From: Lachnospiraceae bacterium
Lineage (GTDB): Bacteria > Bacillota > Clostridia > Lachnospirales > Lachnospiraceae
DNA: 64,000 nucleotides
NCBI GenBank assembly: GCA_017620375.1
Contig: JAFZQN010000127.1
Location: 19,205 to 83,204, forward strand
Reading direction: 5' to 3'
Position numbers and translations under genes: made by a program
In this document: positions 36,561-44,764 of the stretch, piece by piece
Numbering within the stretch: position 1 is the stretch's first letter
How the letters are laid out: each line of letters begins with the position of its first letter
The notes under the pieces: generated by a model
Databases searched by the model: none
What the model saw: the letters and a program-made list of their open reading frames with translations, nothing else
Told to the model about the DNA's origin: nothing

Positions 36561-38456
36561 TTAGTTTTGGAATTCGAAGTAGAGTCCGTAACGTTCTTTG
36601 TGCTGCTTATAATGGGTAACATATATAAGGTTTGCATCTGTATCCTTCAGAGTGAAACTAAGTTCATCAGTATCATTTCTTACCAAGTGTTTATCAATAT
36701 TCTGCATAAAGGTTTCTACGGATTCGGGTTTGACTTCGGGATCGTCCGGATCTGCACATATGTTTATTACTTCGGTTCCTGTACTTATCATGGATACAGG
36801 GATCATTTTTTCTTTAGGGATAGTTACAGCCACACCGGTCATGGTGGTTTCCATGTTTTCGGAACCAAGTTTAGCGGAGAGTACTACGGGACCGTACTTA
36901 AAGCCATAGGTGTTCTGACCATCGGGCAGGTTGTAGGCATTAACCTTCATGGGTAATTCGATGACTATGACCGTACTGTCAAATACAGGACCTTCTATAG
37001 TGATATAATCTTCGGATTCAGATATTATACAACTTGCTTCGATCTTTATATCACCTGCCAGCCAGTCAGGCTTTCTTAATACAATATTTTTCTCACACTC
37101 ACCCGTAACGGATATGGTTACTGTATTTCCTTCAGGAATGGTACTTTCTATGGTAAGGGTAAAACCTTCGCCGTACAGCACGGATGAGAAATACTGGTTG
37201 ATGATCACGCTGTCATCAGTCTTTATGAAGAAGCTTTCACCCAGTTTAGAGAAGTTCTCCATACCGGTACCTGTACAGCACCAGAATTTGTCGGTTGGAT
37301 TGCCGTAAGTTTTAAAGTATCCGGTAGCCATAGCCTGGAAATAAGTGGTCATACCTGTCTCGGGGTTCTGTGAGGACAGGATCTGATTAATAAATGCGTT
37401 CTCATACCAGTCGAGGTATTTCTTTTCTTCTGTAGCTTTAAAGAGCAGCATGGTGAGCTTAAGCATATTGTATACATTACAGGTCTCGCAGTTACAGTTG
37501 GTGCGTTCTGCGTTAAGTATGCCGTCAAGTCCGAAGTGTTCCCATTCACTGTTGCCGCCGGTGATATAGGTGTGGAGCTCGGTAACAAGCTTCCAGAATG
37601 CTTTCGCGGCATCAAGCAGATAAGTATCACCGGTTACAAAATATCCCTGCATTGCACCTACAAACTTCGGGATTGTAGTATTGGCATGTATATTGTTTAA
37701 TACGTTATCACCGGGTTTGGCGGATATAATACGGTCATATAACTGCTTATCCACAAAGCTCCAAGCGGCTTCAAGATGTTCAGGTTTTTTGGTAAAAGTA
37801 TAAGTATCAAACAGTACATCATTCATACCGCCGTACTCTATATCAAGTACCTGACGGTGTGTTTTCTCATCCCATGAGGAGGTGCGTTTATAGCTCCATT
37901 CGGAGAGAGAAGAGAGGATCAGTATAGCTGTTTGGCTTAATTCAGGATTGTCGGGCATTTTTGCAACTGCGAGCAAGCCTTCATATATTTTGTGCAGAGT
38001 GTACCACGGCACCCATGACTCCTTAAAGATGTCGGTCTTACCCTGCTCAACCATATCAAACTGTAACTCTATATTATCCTTGTCCTGTATTACGGCACCG
38101 AATATAAAGCCTGTCCCGAGAGCATCCTGACATACTTTAAGACCGTTAACAAGAGCTTTTATGATGGATATAAGCTTATACTTCTGAAAAGAGACCGAGT
38201 TGGCGGATTCATAAGCATATACGCAGGCAGCAAGATAATGGCCGAGAGTATGTCCTCCTATAAGCAGGTTTTCCCATCCTCCGTATCTCTCCAAACCCTC
38301 TTTTTTGATACCTGCAGTCTCATAAAATCCTGCCAGAAGCCTTTCGGGATCAAGAGAAACAAGATATCTTACTTCTTTCTCAAAAGCATTTTCAAGATAT
38401 GGGTCGGAAACCCTTACGGAGTTTAGGGGATAAAGTGTGTATTTCGGTGTTATCAT
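36561..38456 (-). CDS. Glycoside hydrolase family 127/146-type beta-L-arabinofuranosidase
   Basis: 631 residues. Belongs to the DUF1680 (GH127 group): an (alpha/alpha)6 barrel with GGHTLGHYLAACVYAY, HKIYEGL, NIHANTTIPKFVGA, and the Cys/Glu metal site EWEHFG, CNCETCNVYNMLKLT, and CCTGTGMENFSKLG. These enzymes remove beta-L-arabinofuranose, with zinc-thiolate catalysis, from plant glycans. No signal peptide, so cytoplasmic. Start: ATG at 38456 with AAGGAG 7-8 nt upstream is favoured over the further ATG 38522, which overlaps the promoter -10. Divergent from an AraC-type regulator, its probable controller. Confidence 0.9.
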   Translation of the reverse strand: MITPKYTLYPLNSVRVSDPYLENAFEKEVRYLVSLDPERLLAGFYETAGIKKEGLERYGGWENLLIGGHTLGHYLAACVYAYESANSVSFQKYKLISIIKALVNGLKVCQDALGTGFIFGAVIQDKDNIELQFDMVEQGKTDIFKESWVPWYTLHKIYEGLLAVAKMPDNPELSQTAILILSSLSEWSYKRTSSWDEKTHRQVLDIEYGGMNDVLFDTYTFTKKPEHLEAAWSFVDKQLYDRIISAKPGDNVLNNIHANTTIPKFVGAMQGYFVTGDTYLLDAAKAFWKLVTELHTYITGGNSEWEHFGLDGILNAERTNCNCETCNVYNMLKLTMLLFKATEEKKYLDWYENAFINQILSSQNPETGMTTYFQAMATGYFKTYGNPTDKFWCCTGTGMENFSKLGESFFIKTDDSVIINQYFSSVLYGEGFTLTIESTIPEGNTVTISVTGECEKNIVLRKPDWLAGDIKIEASCIISESEDYITIEGPVFDSTVIVIELPMKVNAYNLPDGQNTYGFKYGPVVLSAKLGSENMETTMTGVAVTIPKEKMIPVSMISTGTEVINICADPDDPEVKPESVETFMQNIDKHLVRNDTDELSFTLKDTDANLIYVTHYKQHKERYGLYFEFQN

Positions 38457-38490
38457 ACAAAAATCTCCTTCTTCTGTTTGTAGTGATATT

Positions 38491-38539
38491 TGTTCGGAAC
38501 ATCTGATATCAGTATATTTCATTATGAATTAAAAGTAAA
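38491..38539 (-). promoter_or_regulatory. Promoter and candidate operator of the GH127 gene
   Basis: Minus strand: -35 TTTACT (38534-38539), 17-bp spacer, -10 TATACT (38511-38516). Downstream is the 11-bp palindrome TGTTCGGAACA (38491-38501), flanked by GATAT sequences. The weak -35 suits activation by the divergent AraC protein. Confidence 0.55.
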
Positions 38540-38626
38540 GAATAAAAAGTTGCATTTGGTGTGAAAATGTCATATGATAATTCCAAGGGCAGAATATGCA
38601 ACCGTCCGAGTTTGCTTGGAAAGGCT

Positions 38627-38684
38627 TGTTATAATTCTGATCGGTGAGGGTAGGATTGTGAGCGCATGCAGTGCGAAGCAATCC
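38627..38684 (+). promoter_or_regulatory. Extended -10 promoter and hairpin leader of the AraC gene
   Basis: TG-T-TATAAT at 38627-38635 is an exact extended -10; the -35 is poor. In the leader, GGATTG (38653-38658) pairs with CAATCC (38679-38684), with an inner CGCA/TGCG stem. Confidence 0.55.
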
Positions 38685-38712
38685 GTGGGTATTATCAATG
38701 AAGGAGAAGCTA

Positions 38713-39537
38713 ATGTACTTAAACTTTAATCCACAATTTGATTACCATTGGAGCGGGAGGTTTATAGCTCCTAACGATAACTGGATACATATGACAAGAG
38801 AACTCAACGACTATGAGTTTGTACTTGTGACCGAGGGGACACTTGATATTGAATGTGACGGAACTGAATACCGGGTAAAAGAAGGCGAGTATTTGATCAT
38901 GTCCCCGAGTAAGGTACAAAAAGGTACCGGGCAAGGGTATTGTTCTTTTTACTGGGTACATTTTGATGCAAAAGAAATATTAGATAAGGATGGACTTGAT
39001 AAAACAAATGTTATAACACTTCCAAGACAAAGTGCCTGCGCATATAAGGAACGTATCATAATATTGCTGAAGGAGCTCCAGGATGCGGATAAACGTTATC
39101 GTGACAAAATACTTAATAACTTTTTGACGGGAGCACTGTTTTCGGAACTGTCTCTTCAGAGCAGGACCGAGCACGGAGGGAAGGGAGCATGCTCAAAGGA
39201 GCAGCTTAATTCAGATATTAAAACATATATTTCCTGGCATATATCTGAGGCACTGACCATATCGGATATAGCGGCTTATTTTGAGTATAATGAGAAATAC
39301 CTTACCACATTCTTTAAAAAGATGAACGGGATACCTCTTAAGCAGTACATATTAAGAGAAAAAACGGAATACGCCAAATCGATTCTTACCGAGTCCAATA
39401 CTACGGTTTCGGATGTGGCGTATTCCATAGGTTTTTCAGATGTTCATAATTTTTCAAATGCTTTTAAAAAGATAACAGGGATGGCTCCCGGTATATACAG
39501 AAAGCAGTTTGACAAACACAGTATATTTGATAAATAA
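38713..39537 (+). CDS. AraC-family transcriptional regulator
   Basis: 274 residues. An N-terminal cupin-like sugar-binding half (about 20-110: YEFVLVTEGTLDIECDG, EGEYLIMSPS, SFYWVHFD) and a C-terminal pair of helix-turn-helices (about 175-270: LTISDIAAYFEYNEKYLTTFFKK, SDVAYSIGFSDVHNFSNAFKK, and GMAPGIYRK). The layout fits activators of sugar catabolism. It is transcribed away from the GH127 gene and probably regulates it, perhaps sensing arabinose or its oligomers. ATG 38713 with AAGGAG 6 nt upstream is preferred to the in-frame ATG 38671. Confidence 0.92.
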   Translation: MYLNFNPQFDYHWSGRFIAPNDNWIHMTRELNDYEFVLVTEGTLDIECDGTEYRVKEGEYLIMSPSKVQKGTGQGYCSFYWVHFDAKEILDKDGLDKTNVITLPRQSACAYKERIIILLKELQDADKRYRDKILNNFLTGALFSELSLQSRTEHGGKGACSKEQLNSDIKTYISWHISEALTISDIAAYFEYNEKYLTTFFKKMNGIPLKQYILREKTEYAKSILTESNTTVSDVAYSIGFSDVHNFSNAFKKITGMAPGIYRKQFDKHSIFDK

Positions 39538-39547
39538 GCAGTGATCG

Positions 39548-39835
39548 TTAAGTTCTGTTTTTCATCCTGTATATAAGATAGATCAAACAGCCGACAAACG
39601 ATACAAGACATATTGTGGCAACCATCAGATGGGCAGAATTTCCGTTATCGCTAAAATAATGAGCAATCAGAAAGATACCCAGTACTAACAATGGAGCAAG
39701 CAGCAAAATGGTAATAAAGGCAAAGCTTAAACCGCATAAGAATCTGACCGGTTTGGAATGGTTTGTATCCTCACTGGCATGCAAAAGAGGTGCTCCGATC
39801 AGGTCGTAAATAAAGTCTAAAAATGTTATTCCCAT
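39548..39835 (-). CDS. Small two-helix membrane protein
   Basis: 95 residues. A strong AAGGAGGG site (39844-39851 on the opposite strand) and its own promoter (39864-39892) support it. Two hydrophobic helices at about 34-58 and 66-88 are separated by a short polar loop (HYFSDNGNSAHL), with a basic C-terminus (YRMKNRT). I recognise no family. It is convergent with the AraC gene, ending 11 bp from that gene's stop. Confidence 0.75.
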   Translation of the reverse strand: MGITFLDFIYDLIGAPLLHASEDTNHSKPVRFLCGLSFAFITILLLAPLLVLGIFLIAHYFSDNGNSAHLMVATICLVSFVGCLIYLIYRMKNRT

Positions 39836-39863
39836 ATTATGTCCCTCCTTACTTTATATTATC

Positions 39864-39892
39864 ATTTTAGTATGCACTATATATAATTGCAA
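39864..39892 (-). promoter_or_regulatory. Promoter of the 95-residue membrane protein gene
   Basis: Minus strand: -35 TTGCAA (39887-39892), 17-bp spacer, -10 TAAAAT (39864-39869). Confidence 0.65.
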
Positions 39893-39934
39893 TTAACAGA
39901 TTATAAAAATATATTAAAAAAGGCTAAAAAACTG

Positions 39935-39963
39935 TTGACAAATCGGGATAAAGGATATATACT
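39935..39963 (+). promoter_or_regulatory. Sigma-A promoter of ylxM-ffh-rpsP
   Basis: -35 TTGACA (39935-39940), 17-bp spacer, -10 TATACT (39958-39963). It is the only strong promoter I see for the SRP-S16-RimM-TrmD series up to the terminator at 42481. Confidence 0.88.
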
Positions 39964-40020
39964 ATCCGAGGTGTAAAGAAAAAAACTTTACACCAAACAG
40001 TAAAAGTTAATTCGGATAGT
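39961..40020 (+). repeat. Nested inverted repeats at the ylxM transcript start
   Basis: Outer arms ACTATCCGA (39961-39969) and TCGGATAGT (40012-40020) are a perfect 9-bp match; directly inside, GGTGTAAAG (39970-39978) and CTTTACACC (39986-39994) form a perfect 9-bp hairpin with an all-A loop. The expected transcript start is about 39970, so the inner hairpin is at the very 5' end of the mRNA, while the outer left arm covers the -10. Confidence 0.75.
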
Positions 40021-40050
40021 TTTAAAACCTGCAAAGTAGAGAGTGATCAT

Positions 40051-40392
40051 ATGAGTACAGGCAACGCTGATGAAGCATTAAAAGAGATAGTGGAGCTTAC
40101 TAGATTATATGATGTCTACGGACCGCTCCTGTCCGATCATAAGAAAGAAATATTTGAAAGTTATGTGCTGGATAATTATTCTTTGGGTGAGATAGCCGAA
40201 CAGGTTAGTTTGAGCCGGCAGGGAGTAAGAGATATAGTAAAGCGCTGTTCGAAGGAACTTCAGGCTGCAGAAGAGAAGCTTGGTTTCTTAAAGAAGATGG
40301 ACAGCATTACAGATAGATTGGAAGAAGCAAAAGAAAAGACAAAAGATCGTGAGATTGTTGATATTTTAACATCTGTTATTGCAGATATATAG
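40051..40392 (+). CDS. ylxM: YlxM-family putative HTH protein of the SRP operon
   Basis: 113 residues. The region GPLLSDHKKEIFESYVLDNYSLGEIAEQVSLSRQGVRDIVKRC resembles sigma-factor region 4 helix-turn-helices, and is the YlxM hallmark. In streptococci and bacilli ylxM precedes ffh and the protein interacts with SRP components; it is not known to be a DNA-binding regulator with certainty. It is 12 bp upstream of ffh, with which it is co-transcribed from the promoter at 39935. Confidence 0.93.
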   Translation: MSTGNADEALKEIVELTRLYDVYGPLLSDHKKEIFESYVLDNYSLGEIAEQVSLSRQGVRDIVKRCSKELQAAEEKLGFLKKMDSITDRLEEAKEKTKDREIVDILTSVIADI

Positions 40393-40404
40393 AAGGGAAT
40401 TTAG

Positions 40405-41772
40405 ATGGCATTTGAGTCTTTAAGTCAAAAATTGCAAAATGTCTTTAAAAGCCTCAGAGGAAAGGGAAGACTTTCAGAGGCCGATGTAAAGGCAGCCATG
40501 CGTGAAGTTAAGATGGCTCTCTTAGAGGCCGATGTTAGCTTCAAGGTAGTAAAAAGCTTTATAAATACAGTAACCGAGCGTGCCGTAGGTCAGGATGTAC
40601 TTAATTCGCTGACACCGGGACAGATGGTTATTAAGATAGTTAACGAAGAACTTACGGCGCTGATGGGCAGCGAGACAACAGAGATCGAGCTTAAGCCCGG
40701 TAATGAGATCACCACGATCATGATGTGCGGTCTTCAGGGTGCAGGTAAAACCACTATGGCAGCCAAGCTTGCGGGTAAGTTTAAGTCCAAAGGCAGAAAG
40801 CCTTTGCTTGTAGCCTGTGATATTTACAGACCTGCCGCTATAGATCAGTTAAGGATCAATGCGGGCAAGGTTGGCGTTGATTTCTTCGAGATGGGTACAA
40901 GCCATGCGCCTGTTAACATCGTTAAGGCTGCTTTAGAGCATGCAAAGAGTAATAACGAAAACGTAGTTATCATAGATACCGCAGGTCGTCTCCATATAGA
41001 CGAGGAGATGATGGAAGAGCTGATCAGGGTTAAGGAAGAAGTTAACATCGATCACACGGTGCTCACCGTTGATGCCATGACCGGTCAGGATGCTGTAAAC
41101 GTAGCAGAGACCTTTAACTCAAAGCTTGAGATAACGGGAGTTATCCTTACCAAGCTTGACGGTGATACCAGAGGCGGTGCTGCTCTTTCAATCAAGCATG
41201 TTACGGGAAAGCCCATCCTTTATATAGGTACCGGAGAAAAGCTTACGGATGTTGAGCAGTTCTATCCGGACAGAATGGCATCACGTATACTTGGCATGGG
41301 AGATATTCTGACACTGATCGACAAGGCAGAAGCCGAGTTTGATGAGCAAAAGACCAAGGAACTTGAAAAGAAGCTCAGAAAAGCCGAATTTGATTTTAAT
41401 GATTACTTAGATCAGATAGCATCTATGAAAAAGATGGGTGGCTTAGGTAAGATACTTGAGATGCTTCCCGGTATGGGAATGAATATGGGAAATGTCAAGG
41501 ACGCTGACATGAGTGGCGGAGAGGCTGCCTTAAAGCAGGCTGAAACCATCATCGGTTCAATGACGAAGGCTGAACGTGCCAATCCCGATCTTCTCAATCC
41601 TTCACGTAAAAACAGGATTGCAAAGGGAAGCGGTGTTGACATAGCCGATGTTAACAGATTTATCAAGCAGTTTAACGAGACCAAGAAGGTCATGAAGCAG
41701 TTCTCGGGTTCAATGAAGCCCGGCAAGAAAGGGTTTAAGATGCCTTTCTTCGGAAAAAATAAGTTATTTTAA
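40405..41772 (+). CDS. ffh: Signal recognition particle protein Ffh
   Basis: 455 residues. GTPase that with 4.5S/SRP RNA targets nascent membrane proteins to FtsY. N domain (1-90), G domain with GLQGAGKTTMAAKLA (G1), DIYRPAAIDQL, IIDTAGRLH (G3) and TKLDGDTRGGAALS (G4/G5 region), then the Met-rich M domain (about 300-440, with MEKLPGMGMNMG-like LPGMGMNMGN and GSGV). The end is basic. Length normal. It is followed by a TIR-bounded repeat element (41793-41850) and then rpsP. Confidence 0.97.
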   Translation: MAFESLSQKLQNVFKSLRGKGRLSEADVKAAMREVKMALLEADVSFKVVKSFINTVTERAVGQDVLNSLTPGQMVIKIVNEELTALMGSETTEIELKPGNEITTIMMCGLQGAGKTTMAAKLAGKFKSKGRKPLLVACDIYRPAAIDQLRINAGKVGVDFFEMGTSHAPVNIVKAALEHAKSNNENVVIIDTAGRLHIDEEMMEELIRVKEEVNIDHTVLTVDAMTGQDAVNVAETFNSKLEITGVILTKLDGDTRGGAALSIKHVTGKPILYIGTGEKLTDVEQFYPDRMASRILGMGDILTLIDKAEAEFDEQKTKELEKKLRKAEFDFNDYLDQIASMKKMGGLGKILEMLPGMGMNMGNVKDADMSGGEAALKQAETIIGSMTKAERANPDLLNPSRKNRIAKGSGVDIADVNRFIKQFNETKKVMKQFSGSMKPGKKGFKMPFFGKNKLF

Positions 41773-41792
41773 AGTAACTGTCCGTGATTCAA

Positions 41793-41850
41793 TGTCATTC
41801 TGAGCGAAGCGAAGAATCTTTTTGGATCCTTCACTGCGTTCAGGATGACA
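41793..41850. repeat. Dispersed palindromic element, copy 1
   Basis: Starts with TGTCATTCTGAGCGAAGCGA and ends with TTCAGGATGACA; terminal 12-bp inverted repeats with mismatches. A near-identical element lies at 54868-54929. It sits between ffh and rpsP, in the intergenic spacer, and should form a hairpin in the transcript. Confidence 0.85.
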
Positions 41851-41917
41851 TACATAAGAAGATTCATTGGATTTCGGATATTACGATATAAAAATCTTAA
41901 TAGGAGGTGAATATAAA

Positions 41918-42163
41918 ATGGCAGTAAAGATCAGATTAAGAAGAATGGGTGCTAAGAAGACACCTTTTTACCGTGTAATCGTTGCAGATGAGAGATCACC
42001 CAGAGATGGAAAATGCATAGCTGAGCTTGGAACATATGATCCCAACCAGGAGCCTGCAGCTTTCAAGATCGATGAGGAAGCAGCTAAGCAGTGGTTAAGC
42101 AATGGCGCACAGCCTACCGATATCGTTGGTAAGCTTTTCAAAAAAGCCGGCATCGTAAAATAA
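41918..42163 (+). CDS. rpsP: 30S ribosomal protein S16
   Basis: 81 residues, full length. Opening [22 protein letters not shown] and the [14 protein letters not shown] segment are the S16 hallmarks. It helps early assembly of the 30S subunit. ATG 41918 has a strong AGGAGGTG site 7-9 nt upstream; an earlier in-frame ATG at 41867 would add a non-family extension. Confidence 0.97.
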   Translation: MAVKIRLRRMGAKKTPFYRVIVADERSPRDGKCIAELGTYDPNQEPAAFKIDEEAAKQWLSNGAQPTDIVGKLFKKAGIVK

Positions 42164-42178
42164 GTGAGGTGGTAAGCA

Positions 42179-42409
42179 ATGAAGGAATTAGTTCGAATCA
42201 TAGCTACATCACTTGTTGATCATCCTGACCAGGTAGAAGTGACCGAGACCGAGACTGATGAACAGATCACGGTAGAGCTTAAGGTTGCACCTGAAGATAT
42301 GGGAAAGGTCATTGGAAAGCAGGGACGTATCGCGAAATCCATACGTACAGTGGTACGTGCTGCCGCTGCCGCAAAGGATGACCGAAAAGTTGTAGTAGAT
42401 ATTGTCTGA
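42179..42409 (+). CDS. khpA: KH-domain RNA-binding protein KhpA
   Basis: 76 residues, one KH domain with the GKVIGKQGRIAKSIRT loop that contacts RNA. KhpA, often with KhpB/Jag, controls cell division and envelope homeostasis in streptococci by binding RNA. The usual rpsP-khpA-rimM neighbourhood is preserved. ATG has GAGGTGG 5 nt upstream, and the gap to rpsP is 15 bp. Confidence 0.95.
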   Translation: MKELVRIIATSLVDHPDQVEVTETETDEQITVELKVAPEDMGKVIGKQGRIAKSIRTVVRAAAAAKDDRKVVVDIV

Positions 42410-42453
42410 TCCGGATATTTACTCACATCGGGCAATGATAATTTCGGAAGATT

Positions 42454-42481
42454 ATCCCCCCTGCTTGCAGGGGGGATTTTT
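42454..42481 (+). terminator. Terminator between khpA and rimM
   Basis: Stem ATCCCCCCTG/CAGGGGGGAT with loop CTTG, followed by five T. It would end or attenuate the ylxM-khpA transcript before rimM. Confidence 0.9.
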
Positions 42482-42533
42482 GCATACGTAAGTACCGTAA
42501 CCAAGCTTTTAGAAGTAGAGAAAAGGAAAGATT

Positions 42534-43040
42534 ATGACAGAAGACAGATTAAGAGTGGGAGTGATCACATCTCCCCACGGTGTACACGGAGAAGTAAATG
42601 TATTTCCGACCACCGACGATGCAAAGAGATTTTTAGACTTGAAAAAAGTTTATATAGATACAAAAAAGGAACTGCTTGAACGCAGTATCGAGAACGTCAA
42701 GTTCTTTAAAAACATGGTCATTCTCAAATTTGAAAACATGAATGATCGTAACGAAATGGAAAAATACAGAAATTGTGATCTGCTTATTGATAGAGAAGAT
42801 GCTGTACCTTTGGGTGAAGACGAGTATTTTATATGTGACCTTATAGGGTGTGATATCATACTTGAAAACGGGGATAAACTCGGGGTATTGAAGGATGTGA
42901 TAACCACAGCTGCCAACGATGTATATGAAGTTGAAAAAACTGACGGCGGAGAGATATTGATACCGGCCATAAAAGACTGTATACTGGAGACAGATATTGA
43001 GAAAAAAGAGATAAAGGTACATCTGCTTCCGGGACTGTAA
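42534..43040 (+). CDS. rimM: Ribosome maturation factor RimM
   Basis: 168 residues. Assists 16S 3' domain/S19 assembly. RimM N-terminal barrel (about 5-85: VGVITSPHGVHGEVNVFP) and PRC barrel (about 95-165: YFICDLIGCDIILENGDKLG, NDVYEVEKT, ILIPAIKDC). The CDS begins 52 bp after the terminator, with AAAGGAAAG upstream, so it may depend on read-through or an unseen promoter. Its usual partner trmD is separated by a lipoprotein gene. Confidence 0.94.
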   Translation: MTEDRLRVGVITSPHGVHGEVNVFPTTDDAKRFLDLKKVYIDTKKELLERSIENVKFFKNMVILKFENMNDRNEMEKYRNCDLLIDREDAVPLGEDEYFICDLIGCDIILENGDKLGVLKDVITTAANDVYEVEKTDGGEILIPAIKDCILETDIEKKEIKVHLLPGL

Positions 43041-43062
43041 ACAGATTATAAGGAGAAAAGAA

Positions 43063-43944
43063 TTGAAGGACGTTTTTCGTAAGGCAGCGGGAGCTGTTTT
43101 GGCAATACTGGCACTGGCAGTGTTGTGGGGGTGCAAAAAAGTGGAAGATAAAGAAAATGATAATAGTATAAAGGATGATAACAATAAAAAAAAGGACGAA
43201 CTCTCTGTCCGGGGCAGATGGGGAGATATATACGGAGAGACCTACCTTGAATTTGACGGGGATACCATGTATGTTATCTGGAAAGAGTATAAGGATAAAT
43301 ATAAGGTAAAAGAGCGTAAGGACGGTTACTATACAGAGATAGTCAATACAGATGAAAACGAGGGGACCGGGTTTGGTATCATGTCGTTTCTGACATTAAA
43401 GGATGACGGGACTATGACCGCATATGAGCAGATACTTGATGCTGAAGGTCATACATATATCTTCGTACCCGAAGAAAAGCTTGCAGAAGCACGTGCGATA
43501 AAGGATTTCTCGGAAGATCTGCCTAAAGACATAGACCTGGCCGGCTTAAAGTATTTCTCCATAAACATACACAGCTACTACTTAGAAGGCAGAGGCAGCG
43601 GAAGATTCAGCTGGACTGTGGAAAAACAGGATGACGGAAGCTATACATCCGAGATAGATGGTATGGGTGATTCGTATGTGATCTTAATGGATGAACGGAC
43701 TGTAGATCAAAGTTTCGTGGACGGACTTATAAAGCTTATAGAGGAAGAAAAGCTTTTGGAACGTAACGGTTTTTTCAAGTCTACCAGAGAAGAAGATACG
43801 GATAACTCAGTATATGCTACTTTTACATCCGGCGAGAGGCTCAGTATACGTGTGGGCAGTGAAGCGTTAGACCTTTGGGGTATTGATAATGATAAGTTTT
43901 TTGAGTATGCTTTAAGTATTATCCCTAAGGAAGAACTCGAGTGA
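43063..43944 (+). CDS. Lipoprotein of unknown function between rimM and trmD
   Basis: 293 residues. TTG start with AAGGAG upstream. A hydrophobic signal ending in a lipobox (LAVLWGC, Cys near residue 24) marks it for lipid anchoring outside the membrane. A charged Asp/Lys/Asn linker follows (about 25-50), then a soluble domain with RGRWGDIYGETYLEFDGD, resembling lipocalin-like or DUF-type beta domains, and a second half (about 160-290) with strands and helices. I recognise no catalytic motif. Its presence between rimM and trmD breaks a nearly universal gene pair. Confidence 0.8.
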   Translation: MKDVFRKAAGAVLAILALAVLWGCKKVEDKENDNSIKDDNNKKKDELSVRGRWGDIYGETYLEFDGDTMYVIWKEYKDKYKVKERKDGYYTEIVNTDENEGTGFGIMSFLTLKDDGTMTAYEQILDAEGHTYIFVPEEKLAEARAIKDFSEDLPKDIDLAGLKYFSINIHSYYLEGRGSGRFSWTVEKQDDGSYTSEIDGMGDSYVILMDERTVDQSFVDGLIKLIEEEKLLERNGFFKSTREEDTDNSVYATFTSGERLSIRVGSEALDLWGIDNDKFFEYALSIIPKEELE

Positions 43945-43981
43945 TGATCAAATGTCGGATAAATTGAAAGGATGACCGGAA

Positions 43982-44755
43982 ATGCATTATGTGGTTCTGA
44001 CTCTGTTTAAAGAGATGGTAGAGACCATCATGAATACAAGCATAATGGGTAGAGCCTTGGAAAAAGGGCTGATAGACCTTGATGTCATAGATATCCGTGA
44101 TTATGCGGAGAATAAGCATAACCGTGTGGATGACTATCCTTATGGCGGGGGAGCCGGTATGGTGATGCAGGCAGGCCCTGTATATAAAGCATGTGAGGCT
44201 GCCAGAGATCTGATCGACGGGAAAGATCAGACTAAAGAAAAAGCGGATGAAAAGAAAAGAACAAGACTCATATACCTTAGCCCCATAGGCCGCCCTTTTA
44301 CACAGGATGTGGCTAAAGAATTGGCAGAGGAAGAATCCCTTATATTCCTTTGCGGTCATTACGAAGGTATAGATGAAAGAGCGTTGGAACTTGAAGCAGA
44401 TGATTACATCTCTTTGGGAGATTTTGTACTGACCGGCGGAGAGCTTCCTGCCATATGCATAATGGATGCAGTGGCAAGACTTATCCCGGGAGTACTCAGT
44501 AACGATGAGTCGGCCTCGGATGAAAGCTTTGAAGGTAATACCTTAGAGTACCCTCAGTATACCAGACCTGAGGAATTCATGGGGATGAGGGTACCGGACG
44601 TACTTCTTTCAGGACATCATGCCAATATCAAACAATGGAGACGTGAGCAGTCACTGATAAGGACCAGAGACAGAAGACCGGATCTGTTTGAAAAGGTCGA
44701 GCTCGATAAAAAGGATAAAAAATTTTTAGAAAACGAAAAAAGAAAAGATATATAA
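43982..44755 (+). CDS. trmD: tRNA (guanine-N1)-methyltransferase TrmD
   Basis: 257 residues. Methylates G37 in tRNAs with a G at 36, preventing frameshifts. SpoU/TrmD-knot features: PYGGGAGMVMQAGPVY, LIFLCGHYEGIDERAL, SLGDFVLTGGELPA, the EYPQYTRPEEF segment and the LLSGHHANIKQWRREQSL C-terminal helix. Length normal. ATG follows AAAGGATGACC. Normally followed by rplS; here the sugar module starts 9 bp after its stop. Confidence 0.97.
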   Translation: MHYVVLTLFKEMVETIMNTSIMGRALEKGLIDLDVIDIRDYAENKHNRVDDYPYGGGAGMVMQAGPVYKACEAARDLIDGKDQTKEKADEKKRTRLIYLSPIGRPFTQDVAKELAEEESLIFLCGHYEGIDERALELEADDYISLGDFVLTGGELPAICIMDAVARLIPGVLSNDESASDESFEGNTLEYPQYTRPEEFMGMRVPDVLLSGHHANIKQWRREQSLIRTRDRRPDLFEKVELDKKDKKFLENEKRKDI

Positions 44756-44764
44756 GGAAGCTAA

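Noticed and set aside
38671-38712. Upstream in-frame ATG as start of the AraC regulator
   Set aside because: It lies in the hairpin leader without a ribosome site, while ATG 38713 has AAGGAG at 6 nt.
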